DNA from: Dicyema japonicum
Lineage: Eukaryota; Dicyemida; Rhombozoa; Dicyemidae
Length of the DNA stretch: 44,200 nucleotides
Assembly (NCBI GenBank): GCA_011109175.1
Contig: RDEW01000057.1
Span: 33,605 to 77,804 of the forward strand
Reading direction: 5' to 3'
Positions 22,431-31,905 of the stretch are shown here, piece by piece (the stretch's first letter is position 1; each line of letters begins with the position of its first letter). The translations under genes and the position numbers were made by a program. The notes below the pieces were generated by a model, which saw only the letters and a program-made list of their open reading frames with translations, did not search any database and was not told the origin of the DNA.

Positions 22431-23170
22431 TGTTTTCTGGTCATCTGATTATGAAATTTCTGGTCTAAGAATTATTCTTTATTTAAACAGCTCCAGCTTC
22501 AGATTAAACCAACTTATAAGATATCTTTAGAAGTCGTTAAGAATGTATAGATAATAGGTAAAACCTTCACCTTAGCATTGTGAATTAATCTTAATTCGCT
22601 GACTAGAATGCCATTTTTTAAATTTTTAAAGTTTTTAGATTATCTATTGCCAAAAACTCTTTGACATAATAATCTGAATTGAGTAGTTTTTAATCTTTTA
22701 GAATTGCTTCATTCTAAATCAACGTTTTAAATGTAAATTCCTCTCACAATCTCATTATGTTCAAATGCAATCTGAAATGAGCATTCTATTAAATCTAATT
22801 GCCATATGGTCCATCGAGTTAGTTGAAAATTCCTCAATAAATAATAGTTGATTTCTCGGAATTCTTCTCTAAACCACACAGTTCAACTAAATGTTCACAT
22901 CGTCCATCATAAGTGTCAGAATAGAGCGATTTTTTCATTCACACACATTTTAACTAGTTTATATAAAATTGGCATGCAATTTAATCACTCTATAATCATT
23001 CGGATCAAGAAAAGTTCGATTTTATTCGGATTAGATATGCAATTCCCATATAAGACTATTTTTGTAAATGATTAATACCATTAATAATAATTCTGATCTG
23101 TTGGAATACAAAATTTTGATAAAAGTTTAGCTTTTGGATGAATTAATTATTCAGCTCCATGCTCATGAAA
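22431..23170 (-). other. Possible further exons, unassigned
   Basis: On the minus strand around 22790-22940 the readings SLYSDTYDGRCEHLVELCGL and WTIWQLDLIECSFQIAFEHN look coding, in different frames. They may belong to the upstream part of the gene that ends at 19630. No start, domain or complete splice path could be fixed. Confidence 0.25.
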
Positions 23171-23217
23171 TTTATCCGACTGTGACATAGTACTGTCACA
23201 GTCCGATAAATGGACAC
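23171..23217. repeat. Palindromic left terminus of the Ginger-like element
   Basis: The stretch tttatccgactgtgacat through agtactgtcacag to tccgataaatgg forms a near-perfect palindrome centred near 23191. The left arm is identical to the right terminus of the element (25116-25137). It could be the footprint of a second, head-to-head element or a circular/tandem transposition junction. Confidence 0.8.
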
Positions 23218-23297
23218 TTGGCTTAAAAATGTATAAAAAATATATAAATAGCTATTGTATACGTCAATATTAAGAATTAGTTAAATATTTTAGAGAA

Positions 23298-24696
23298 ATG
23301 TTATACTTTTTAATTTATAAAAAAAGCGTGTAACTATACGTATTGTGAAGCTCAGCAAAGAAATTCTTGAAAAAATCAAAAAAATAACTGAAAACCAAGA
23401 AGAAAACACATTAGACGACAATCCAAACAGAAAACAACGATTTAGGCTAAAGCAGCTTGCGAAAAACATATGCTTTGAAAATGGAAATGTATTCTTTATT
23501 AAGAATTCAACCAAATTGCGATTTTTCGCAGAGGATGACATTGAGTTGAAGCTTAAATGCATTGAGGTATCGGATTAATTAACATTAATTAGGCGGAACA
23601 TAATTATAATCATTTTGGTAGAGATCGACTGTTCAGTAAGCTAAAGACTAAGTATTATGGTTTGACTAGAGATGAAATTGCAGGAGTAATTAATAAATGT
23701 GTTCATTGCCAGGTAAATATTAATTCTATAATGTTAGGCTAAGAAATTAATGGCGACTAAGCCACAAATAACCCCAATCATCGCTCGTGGGCCTAGAGAT
23801 AGATATATAGCAGATCTCATTGATCTTCGCAGATATTCTGAAATTAACGATAAATTCTCTTGGGTATTTTAGATGAGATATTTAATATAAAGATTCTTGT
23901 AATCGTTGATTCCTTCTCGAAATATGTAGTTGTCGAATTATCAAAGTCGAAATCTGCGGTAGAAATAGCTAACCTATTCCAAAATATTTTTTATTACATC
24001 GGACCACCAATCATCCTCCAAACAGACAATGGGAAAGAATTCTGTAATTCGTTAATTGACGAAGTCTGTGAAAAATATTCGATCAAGCATGTGCGTGGTA
24101 GGGCACGAGCGCCCTGGATACAAGGTCAAGTAGAGAGGTTGCCTGATGGTTTTAATTTTTTAAGGTTCAACCAAAGCATAAAACGTTGGATATCTTCAGC
24201 AAGTGCCTCTCGTGGATATTTTGGGCGATATTGTACCATAATCAAAGACATTGTTTATGATTACAATAACACAATACATTCCACAACCGGAAAAGTCCCG
24301 TTCTACTTGTTTATGGGTGCTCAAAATCCGAATCCAATAACGGAGTCGGAAATGGAACAATTATTATCGGGAGATGTCGACAGTGCAATCGTAGATGCAC
24401 GTGAAGAAGCGTATTCAAAACTTCTTATCGCTGGAGATAAAATGATAGAAAGGAGAAGATGGAAATATGATGAAGATTCCATAAAAGTCGGAGCTACAGT
24501 ATTACTAAGGTAGTAATTTTTTAATACATTTCCAAGACAAGACAATGATGCCAATATTCGAAGGTTCCCATTATACGATGGATTATCAACCAACCAATAT
24601 GTTGTGGTAGATCAACAAAATGACATGTACTTGATCGAAGATGAGAATGGTGAAAAAACTAACGTACATATATCAAGAATTACAAAAATTGACTAA
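23298..24696 (+). CDS. Ginger/KRBA2-like transposase with six micro-introns
   Basis: Integrase-type transposase, predicted to cut and join element ends. The proposed start is ATG 23298 (MLYFLIYKKS), which joins across a 23-bp intron (23328-23350). Other introns are 23567-23592 (26), 23713-23743 (31), 23864-23892 (29), 24138-24164 (27) and 24510-24536 (27), all GT-AG and all restoring frame. Domains in order: an N-terminal Lys/Glu-rich helix, then an H2C2 zinc-binding module (EHNYNHFGRDRLFSKLK ... VINKCVHCQ). The rve core follows, with ADLIDLRRYSEIND (first Asp), VIVDSFSKYV, PPIILQTDNGKEFCN (second Asp) and PWIQGQVERFNQS (Glu). The C-terminus is YVVVDQQNDMYLIEDENG up to HISRITKID, then TAA. 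No internal stop remains, so the gene is intact. Without splicing each exon would be closed within about 70 codons. Confidence 0.88.
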
Positions 24697-25108
24697 CGAT
24701 TTTGTTTAAAATTTTTCATCTAAATTTTTTTAAGATTTGGAAGCCCGCATAGGGTTAGTTGTTTAAGATTTGAGTTAGGGTTAGGAGCAGACGAAGCTTT
24801 TATATGGAATCTAGAATTTTTTTCTATTTTCTAATGTAAATTTTAATTATTATCTCAATTTTAACCGATTTTTTTACAATTTTAAATCATTATTTTTCAA
24901 TGGTTAACCAAAAATCATATAGACTTCTCGATAATCAAAAAACACCGTTGATGTTAGTGTGATGTTGGTTTTTCCGTAATTCTGCTTCTTTCAACATGTA
25001 CCAAAATTATTAAAAATGGGTTTAAAGTGGGACTTGAAAAAAATTAACATGTATTTTGTATGGCCATATTTCTCAAAAATGAAATTTTGAAATTGTCCAT
25101 TTATTCGC

Positions 25109-25137
25109 GTGTCCATTTATCCGACTGTGACATAGTA
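25109..25137 (-). repeat. Right terminal inverted repeat of the Ginger-like element
   Basis: Inverted partner of 23191-23217. Just inside it, 'tgtccattta' occurs twice (25094 and 25110), a subterminal direct repeat. Confidence 0.85.
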
Positions 25138-25174
25138 TGACCCTTTTTAAAAAATATATTCATTTAATTTAGGC

Positions 25175-25504
25175 AAATATCATATGGGATTCGTATCGTG
25201 CCCATATTTCTTTAAAAGTCAAAGAGCATTGTCGAAAAAGGAATATCCAACTTATTGTTATCCCTGGTGGATTGACTCCCTATTTACAGGCTGGTGTCAT
25301 AAAGATATTTAAGGAGTTTAGGGATAAAATTTCCCTTATTATTAATGAATGGGAAAACTCCTCAGATATTGAATATATTAGTGGTGATTGTAGTAAACGG
25401 TTAGGTTAAATCTTCTTGGAATACTTTAAGCAATGCTACAATTTTGAATTATATTAATTCAGCAGGGTTCTTAAACTCGACTGAAAATTGGCATATTATT
25501 AACT
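25175..25504 (+). pseudogene. pogo/Jerky-like DDE transposase fragment, catalytic Asp missing
   Basis: The reading WDSYRAHISLKVKEHC, then IQLIVIPGGLTPYLQAGVIK, is the classic second-Asp and 'IPGGlT..LQ..D' region of a pogo-type transposase. The expected Asp after LQ is Val here (LQAGVIK). It continues with FRDKISLIINEWENSS and, after a frame change, SWNTLSNATILNYINSAGF to TAA at about 25502. The N-terminal half is absent. The intact Ginger-like element lies immediately upstream and may have inserted into it. Confidence 0.75.
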
Positions 25505-25569
25505 AACTTAACTGTCCCAAACTGGGATCATCAAAAATAAATATAATGAAAAATTGACTGTTTTCAAAA

Positions 25570-25615
25570 ACTGCCCCTAAAAGCGGGGGTGCCCCAAACC
25601 GGGGCCGTACTGTAG
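25570..25615 (+). repeat. GC-rich terminal inverted repeat downstream of the pogo fragment
   Basis: 'gcgggggtgccccaaaccgg' followed by 'ggccgtactgtag' ends the element 3' of the transposase fragment. The contrast with the A/T-rich surroundings is sharp, and it ends in 'tactgta', compatible with TA-flanked pogo insertions. Confidence 0.55.
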
Positions 25616-25619
25616 TGAT

Positions 25620-26420
25620 ATTTTGATATTGATTGAAATTGTTGTTAACAAGGAAAAAGAGTAAACAAAGTAACTAATAACTACAGCATTATCAAGAAGA
25701 TCGTGATTCGTGTCTCGGATCCAGTAGTTTTTGTGAATTGATATGTTGATCCCTACTTTCTTGTACTGTTTCTTTATTGAAAGTCATTTTAGTGGGAGGT
25801 GTATTTGTAGCACAACTATTTGTTGTAGAGTTTGGTGTATTAGGTATTGTATTCGGTCGAAAACATGTTTTTTGGTTGAATACGACATTCTACTGGTTCC
25901 AAGAGAAGCTATAAAAAGTAATTAAATTTGGAGACCACCAACCTAAATTGATTTTGTAGATAATTGGTGTCTATATCAAACTGTTAACCAGTTCGAAATT
26001 GATGAAAGACTTGAGTGTATGTTTGATCTAACATATAAATCAATTTATTTTGTGAAATACAATAATAGACAGCAGGGAAAGGAATTAAGATAATTGAATA
26101 TCCATAATATGTATCAAACGTTTCGGCCACGAATTGAGTTTCTGCAGAATTTTTTTTATTTTCAGAATCACCCTTAAAATGTGTTATGATCACCAATACA
26201 GTGGTATTGTAGTTATTCGCCATGTATAGAGGCATGTATGTATCTCCTAATGTAAACTAACTGATTATTTTGAAATTCAACACTGTCAGCCGGGAGTATT
26301 GTGACGATGCAGTCCGTGAAATAGTTATCCGCGTATAAAATTCACTTATCCTCGAACATTTTCCATCCAGTCAAGTAGGCCCGGGAAACTCTATTGGGAG
26401 TAAGCATGTTGTGCCCTAAT
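25620..26420 (-). CDS. Unrecognised coding pieces, possibly an extracellular/membrane protein
   Basis: On the minus strand 25984-26235 is open: NNYNTTVLVIITHFKGDSE and TYYGYSIILIPFPAVYYC are visible. Upstream at 26250-26340 another frame reads ADNYFTDCIVTILPADSVEF. Strand-like hydrophobic stretches and Asn-x-Thr sites suggest an extracellular beta-rich protein, but no signature motif is present and the splice path is not resolved. Confidence 0.3.
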
Positions 26421-26721
26421 AACTGTCAATGATTACAAATGACAATACTTTTTCAGTACTCATTTTAATTCTTTTGAATATACCTTTCACTTCAACGACT
26501 CTTGTGGAAATGATTACTTTGACTTTTGTTTGGGTCGATGTGGTCCCAGAGTAACTGTCAATGAATACAAATGACAATACTCTTTCACTACTCATTTCAA
26601 TCCCGTTGAATACTCTGTTCACTTCGATGACTCTTGTGGAGATTATTCCTCTGGCTTTTGTTTTGGTCGGGTCAGAAATAAGGAAAGATGAGTCTACAAA
26701 TGTGAACAAACCACTTTTCAA
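26416..26721 (-). CDS. Open reading with a 44-residue internal repeat
   Basis: A minus-strand frame of 101 codons contains two copies of a 44-residue module, including TKARGIISTRVIEV and SSERVLSFVFIDSYS in one and TKVKVIISTRVVEV and STEKVLSFVIIDSY in the other. The underlying DNA repeat is a diverged 132-bp tandem duplication (26421-26552 and 26553-26684). The unit is a multiple of three and both copies are open. The protein family is not recognised. It may belong to the same transcript as the pieces at 25984-26420. Confidence 0.35.
   Translation of the reverse strand: MKSGLFTFVDSSFLISDPTKTKARGIISTRVIEVNRVFNGIEMSSERVLSFVFIDSYSGTTSTQTKVKVIISTRVVEVKGIFKRIKMSTEKVLSFVIIDSY
26421..26684. repeat. 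132-bp diverged tandem duplication
   Basis: 'aactgtcaatga' starts copies at 26421 and 26553. The copies share the order of words (tacaaatgacaatac, cactactcatt, gactcttgtgga) but differ at many positions, so the duplication is old compared with others in the window. Confidence 0.8.
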
Positions 26722-27080
26722 ACTATAAGTGGATATCAGTTATTCAACTATTATTGTTTTTAATCCGAAACATGAAAGAATACACATGTGCAGCATCCAA
26801 AGTAATTTTCTCCTCCATTTTCACATGTTAAATGAGATACTATCTGGGCAGGAATTGCAGTTTATGTTAAGGAAAATGGCGAAATTTGTTTCAAGACTTT
26901 TATTGAGATAAAGAATATCACGGAAAACTTCTTAGGGAAATTTTATATTATTAGAAATTATTTCGATAGAACTCTGTTCATGACTGTCTTATCTTGTTGT
27001 AAATTACAATGGAAGCCAGCATTGTTAATCAACATAAGCCAAACTTGAAGGTTAATTTCATAGCATATCTTTTTGTTTTG
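26722..27080 (+). other. Possible plus-strand exon, otherwise unassigned
   Basis: A plus-strand frame at 26846-27053 is open for 69 codons (GIAVYVKENGEICFKTFIEI, NITENFLGKFYIIRNY), without a clear start or known domain. Nothing else is seen. Confidence 0.25.
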
Positions 27081-27089
27081 TCAAAAATG

Positions 27090-28863
27090 TCAATAATCAG
27101 TTGCTTTTCGTCGGAGAACATTCAACATTCGCATCCATATAAAAGTCCTGGTTCGATCACACTCTTTTAGATATAAACAAACGTGTCGGTATTCAAGTCG
27201 AAGTGAATCAGGCTCTTTAGGATTCTTGTTGCCTTCTTTTTCTTCAATACGCATCCATTGATCCTTTTTCCATGGTTGTCGAAAACCATTCCAAGATAAC
27301 GGACTCTGAGTCCGAACCAACTCTGATATTAGACTATCAGCCTGTCTCTCACTTATTTTCTTCGATATGTGCGTAACTGTACATTTTTCCGACGCCATAG
27401 AGAGACCCTTCCTTGTACACCAGTTTTGATTCTCGAAACTATACCATTTAACTTTCAAAATGAGAATAGCCACTTTCAAAATGAAATAGTCACTTTCAAA
27501 ATGAGAATAACCACTTTCAAAATGAAATAGTCACTTTCAAAATGAGAATAGTCACTTTCAAAATGGAATAGTCACTTTCAATATGAGAATAGTCACTTTC
27601 AAAATGAGAATAGTCACTTTCAATAGTTTGAGAAGCCTGCGTTGTGAATCCACCAATCTTCAAGACATGTCCGTTATGAGCACATCATCCGCATAAATGA
27701 TAAGATTGCCATTCTGGTGTTCTGGCTTTGGAATATCCGCCATGTAGATGTTGAATAATAGTGGACTAAGAGGATATCCTTGTGGAACTTCTCTTTTCAA
27801 CATCAAGACTTTTGAAACATTATTTCCGCATCGGAAGTAGGATTTTCTATTTTCTATGAAACTTCTGAGCCAGTTGAAACATGTTTCGTCGATTTTTGTG
27901 TGGGCAATTTGGACAAAAAGTTCCAAATGCCACACACTGTCAAACGCCATTGAAATATCCAGACAAACGGTGATAAGAGTCACATCACTTGTTTAGAATT
28001 GTTCAATTTCTTCGTGAACCTAGAAAAGGCAGTCGCCACGTGATCGTACACGCCGAAAACCCCATTGTTGATCGCAAAGAAATTTTATGCTCTCAACGTG
28101 GGCGGATGATTTTCTGAACACGAATTTCTCCATTATCTTGACAGTGAGCAGATAAGGCTAATAAATCTATAGTTAAAAGCTCGGTCTTTGCTTTTCTTCG
28201 ATTTTGGTATCATCCGTACTTCTGACCGTCTCCAGGCTGATGGTAGATTTTCATTTAAAATCTCAATTATTAAAAGAAGCAGTCTAGCTGTTGCATTCTT
28301 GTATACCGCCATTGGGATCCGGCCAAAACCAGGTGCGTTGTTTTTGCAGGTATTTATCATATCAGATAATTCCTTTATAGTGATCCCGTCATATTTATTT
28401 GACAAGTATTTCATAAAATCTTCCAGTCGCATTCTTTGTCTTCAAAAGTATCGATGGATACTATATTTCTTGGGTCGACCTCTTGGACTTTTTCTAACTG
28501 TTCTCGAAATAGAGATGGGGCATCCTCTTTTGCCATCGACTGACCATCCTCATTCTTTAGAGAAATCTCTTCTCCTTTAGAATCCTTATCATTTAGACGA
28601 TTGTTGGCCTTCCAAAAATTTGGATTCTTTTTATTCTGCTTCATACATTTGCCCCTCCAAAATTTATTCTCTTCTTCTTTAGGTTGTGTGAAAATGATCT
28701 TCTGAATATTATAAATTCTGATTCTAAGTTCTTGACGATCCAAGGGATTGACACATCTTCGCAATTTCTTGCATAATCTTTGTTTTTTCTCAATTTGAGC
28801 GTTCCTGTTATTTGGTCCTTTTTTAAGGATAACTTTTGGCGAATACATTTCAAGAAAAACCAA
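27090..28863 (-). pseudogene. Degenerate Jockey-like non-LTR retrotransposon (RT region)
   Basis: Minus-strand readings in order are a pre-RT helix with WRGKCMKQNKKNPNFWK, then NNAPGFGRIPMAVYKNA, SAWRRSEVRMIPKSKKS, VCLDISMAFDSVWHLEL, REVPQGYPLSPLLFNIYMAD and IIYADDVLITD (catalytic YADD, about 27680-27695). After a minisatellite comes KGLSMASEKCTVTHISKK. This order is typical of Jockey/CR1-group LINEs. At least four frame changes and a repeat expansion inside the RT gene show that it is dead. No endonuclease domain is visible upstream. Confidence 0.8.
27455..27626. repeat. Minisatellite of 20-21 bp units inside the LINE RT gene
   Basis: About eight copies of 'cactttcaaaatgagaatag' alternate with a shorter form (cactttcaaaatgaaatagt). 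On the LINE strand it would read Leu-Lys-Val-Thr-Ile-like repeats, but alternating unit lengths break the frame. It lies between the YADD motif and the EKCTVTHIS segment. Confidence 0.9.
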
Positions 28864-29260
28864 AATTAGTTTCCTGAAAAAAACAAAGATTATGCAGGAA
28901 ATGAGGTCAGAATCAATTTTTCCGATTTTCCTATTGATTTAATTGGTTCAATAACTTCTTTTTGGGACACCTAGTGCGCCAAAAACAAGGGTTTCCCCAG
29001 ATAGAGGATTTTTTGATACTAACAAAAAAATTAAAGTTTTGTTACTTTAAAACCAAAAAGATGTTTATTTTAAATTTCATTTAACGATTTTAATCTTTAG
29101 TCTTTCTTCCCGAATTTGTACTATTGAATTATTAACTTGTTCTCTTGCTGTTGCAAAACTGTGTGGCTTGCACGTGCGTAGTTTAGGCACGTACGTGCCT
29201 TGGCTATGCTCTAAGAGCTCTATTGATTATTTATTATTATTATTTAAACACCAAGACCAC
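28864..29260 (-). mobile_element. Tigger-like element end with short transposase tail
   Basis: At 28970-29012 'ccaaaaacaagggtttcccc' and 'agatagaggatttttt' repeat the layout of the Tigger A terminus. Just inside, a minus-strand frame 29077-29166 reads SFATAREQVNNSIVQIREER, ending KIKIVK and a stop, as a C-terminal transposase tail might. At 29168-29205 'cacgtgcgtag' and 'ggcacgtacgtgcc' form a palindrome. Confidence 0.35.
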
Positions 29261-29261
29261 G

Positions 29262-29425
29262 GTAAAAACCGAACAAAAGTCACGTGATCCCGATGCACTC
29301 AACCAGGGACCGCATCCTCTCTCGGTGCTTTACCCACGAGCCCACACAAGATTGTACCGGGCGGCTAGCCGGTTTCGCCGCGACATTGGCCGGCAATCTG
29401 GAGGTCTGCTTCTAAAAAGAATTTC
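29262..29425 (-). mobile_element. Possible tRNA-like SINE
   Basis: A G/C-rich island. On the minus strand it contains 'gtgggtaaagcaccgag' and 'ggtccctggttgagtgcatc', resembling a degenerate tRNA D-arm and B box at tRNA-like spacing. It ends beside a remnant of an NPC2 last exon. The boxes are weaker than in the SINE at 16240. Confidence 0.35.
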
Positions 29426-29457
29426 GAAAACGAAATTAATGTCAAAATTAGATTTGA
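29426..29457 (+). pseudogene. Remnant of a second NPC2 last exon
   Basis: The reading NFENEINVKIRFD then TGA, just downstream of the SINE-like island, is a clear relative of the last 14 codons of the intact NPC2 gene (NFKEGIDVKISFE, TGA at 30106). DNA identity continues into the 3' flank (tgaatttcat). It implies that a tandem NPC2 copy existed here and lost its body. Confidence 0.55.
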
Positions 29458-29581
29458 CTGAATTTCATTAATCTTTTAATTAAAATGAATTCCTCATTAA
29501 AATTATATACTTTTTTTAATAATAATAAAATTTGTTCGAATTAAATTACATTAAAATAATTAGGTCCGCTTGTGATTATAT

Positions 29582-30108
29582 ATGCTAATAACAATTTTAA
29601 TTTTTATTCTGTCTAATGTGACTTGTGGTCCAGTACTATTTGAAACATGTGGGGGATCATCTTCTATAACAAGCATTGATGTTACAGACTGCAACACGAC
29701 TTCGTGTATTCTATATGGAGGAGAGAATTTAGACATAAAAATAAATCTAACAATATGTATAGCTACGACTTTATTTTTAGCAAAATCACTCAACAATTTA
29801 AAAGCGGAAGGATTCGTTAAAACACCTCACATTACTATTTTTCCAACTTCTGACGCATGTCCTTATATTTCAGGGGAGTGTCCACCTGTGGAAAACGATA
29901 AAATCTGCTTTGACTATAAAACGAAACTTCCCAATATACGTTTGATAGTATTTTTAATATATTTATCATATAGCGGATGAGTCTAGAAGTTTTTTGGAGG
30001 TTTTTTGAAGGTAATGAAATAATCGCCTGCGCAAAATTTGATGTAAAGACCACCTCGCACAAAAATAATTTCAAAGAGGGAATTGATGTCAAAATTAGTT
30101 TTGAATGA
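29582..30108 (+). CDS. NPC2: NPC2-like cholesterol-binding protein (ML domain)
   Basis: Small secreted/lysosomal lipid-transfer protein that hands cholesterol to NPC1. ATG 29582 opens a signal peptide (MLITILIFILSNVTC) followed by the ML-domain start GPVLFETCG and cysteines in the family order: CNTTSC, then DACPYISGECPPVENDKIC and a final Cys in EIIACAKFDV. A 24-bp intron (29757-29780) joins NLTI to SKSLNNLKAEG. A second short intron near 29940-29976 joins KLPNI to RMSLEVFWRFFEGNE. With the canonical AG the frame is off by one base and would end in PDESRSFLEVF, so that splice site or a base is uncertain. The tail KEGIDVKISFE ends at TGA 30106-30108. 'aaaataattag' just upstream (29554-29564) could be a splice or trans-splice acceptor. 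Confidence 0.85.
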
Positions 30109-30129
30109 ATTTCATNAAATATAGTAAGT

Positions 30130-31375
30130 TTATTGAGAGGTGCATTGAGTAGTATGTGACTGACCATGAAAATGGCTTCTTTCTTCATCCTCTTGTTCAT
30201 CATCAGACTGAGTTCCTCCAGTAAATCGAGTTTGTTCAACAAAGCTATCCATTTTGACAAGAACAGCATCAGATTGATTACATTCCTTTTCAGGCCCAAA
30301 GTTTCTATTCAAATGTTTTTTCAAAATCTAAAAATAAGAATCTCAAAATAAAACTAAAAGGTCCGATTCTGATGCAAAGTTGTCAGGAGGATACTCCACT
30401 GTGAAACAAATATAAAGATTGCCTCGAGGTCCGTCATTGGGAGGCATTCCTTCATTCTTCACTATCCGAATATCGTCTACACTACATATACCAATAAAAC
30501 CATTTTTTATTATCTTGTTGACATGCAAATAGAAACACGTACCATCCAAACGTTGGACGGGAAATTTAGCCCCACAGATGGCTTCCGACATTATCACAGT
30601 TTTGTTCATTATCAAATCACCACGTTCGCATCTGAATGTATCATGTGGTTTCTGATCAACTTTAATTACAATATCTCCAGCCTCCATTCCCGGCTATAAA
30701 TAGTGAAACCCCAAACCAACCAATTGGTCGCCTTCTCCTCTCAAAGTAATACACGAGTCTTGACAGGATCCGGGTGGGAAGGTCACTTCCACCGTATTGC
30801 AGGATGCAATTACTTTATTTCCCTCACATTCCGAACACCGGTCAGAATAGTCAACCGACTCCCCTTAAAAAAATTATTAGTAATGAAAATTATTTAAGTT
30901 TTGGATAAATGGTACAATCGAATATTTATACCTTGTCCTCCACAGTCATCACATTGAGCTTGAACCTGAGTTCTTAGTCCGAGACCAATTTGTTGGACAC
31001 GAATGACTCTGCCTTTTCCTCTACAGGTAGAGCAGGAATAATTTCGACCAGATTTACTCCCAGAACTTAATAATGTAATGATTATTCTTACCCACGGCAT
31101 GTTTTACAAGTAACTTTCTTTTTAATCATAAGTTTTGTTTTTTTGCCTTTGTAGCAATCCTCTAAAGACAGACTTAAGGAAATAAAGCTCATTTGGGGGT
31201 TACCCGAATGGTATATATGTCATCTCAGATTTACGAGATGACCTGCTTCTTCTTGAATTTCCTTGACGACCAAGAAAACTCTCAAATATTCCTTCACCAA
31301 AACCATCCCCAAAAACTAAGAAAATGTTATTAAGACATTACAGTCATCAGATGAAGTAAAAAATCTGTCGACCAT
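30130..31375 (-). CDS. DNAJA: Type I DnaJ/Hsp40 (DNAJA family), J domain not visible, CaaX end
   Basis: Co-chaperone body on the minus strand. From 31375: MVDRFFTSSDDFFGDGFGEG, a G/F-like region (IFESFLGRQGNSRRS), then LEDCYKGKKTKLMIKKKVTC. The four zinc-binding modules are CKTCRG (split by intron 31066-31091), CSTCRGKG, CDDCGGQG and CSECEG. The substrate-binding C-terminal domains include VEVTFPPG, GEGDQLVG, GDIVIKVDQKPHDTF, NEGMPPNDGPRGNLYI and VEYPPDNF. The C-terminus is acidic/His-rich and ends CTSQ, a CaaX prenylation box as in DNAJA1/Ydj1, with TAA at 30130-30132. No HPD motif or J-domain helices are seen upstream before the LINE fragment at 31600, so this is either a J-less paralogue or a gene cut off from its first exons. 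One very short intron near 30690-30706 is unresolved. Confidence 0.88.
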
Positions 31376-31639
31376 CTTCAACTATTTTAAAAAATAGAAA
31401 TATTAACAAGACCACGTAGAATGAAACGAGCAAGAATTAAGTTCCTAGAATTTTCGATAATTATATAATTTTTAGAAGATAATTAGAAAAAACTAATAAC
31501 AAAGACAATATATGTATTTAATTTCCCGAAAATCAATCATTTCAGAAGAACTGGAACAAACCTTCCAGTGTCGAACGTTGTTTTTTGGGCACAACATACG
31601 CAGATACTTTCGCTCAACATCCCTGGACTTTTCTGTCAT

Positions 31640-31905
31640 GACTCCTTGATATACATTTTCGGGAAAAAGAGACAAAGATAAAAATATATGCCTTTCTCCC
31701 AATGTCAGTTTTTGTTCCCCTTGCCTTTGAAACCAGTGGTTTTGTTGGCAAGCGTGCACATGTGTGTCTTTCTAAGCTCGGGTACAAATCATTGCGAAGA
31801 TTCATGACTATTTCAAGACCATCTAGCTGTTCCAAATGGTCTCATTTACAATCCTTCGTGGGCAATGCTAGTCAATCTGATTGCCAACTGTTTGTTGGAT
31901 GTTAA
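31640..31905 (+). pseudogene. Orphan LINE C-terminal fragment (third copy of this layout)
   Basis: The reading AFLPMSVFVPLAFETSGFVG, then RAHVCLSKLGYKSLRRF, has the same F-x-P-x-x-x-E-T-S-G signature as the fragments at 18253 and 18676. No RT domain is adjacent. Confidence 0.6.

Larger units (their letters stand above)
23191..25137 (+). mobile_element. Ginger-like (integrase-type) DNA transposon with terminal inverted repeats
   Basis: The ends pair as inverted repeats: left 23191-23217 (tactgtcacagtccgataaa, tggacac) and right 25109-25137 (reverse complement tactatgtcacagtcggata, aatggacac). They differ by a 2-bp insertion and one substitution. Between them is one complete transposase gene with an rve integrase core, as in Ginger2/KRBA2-type elements. 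At the left end an outward inverted copy of the terminal 22 bp (23171-23192) abuts the element. Size is about 1.95 kb. The intact coding capacity suggests recent activity. Confidence 0.85.
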
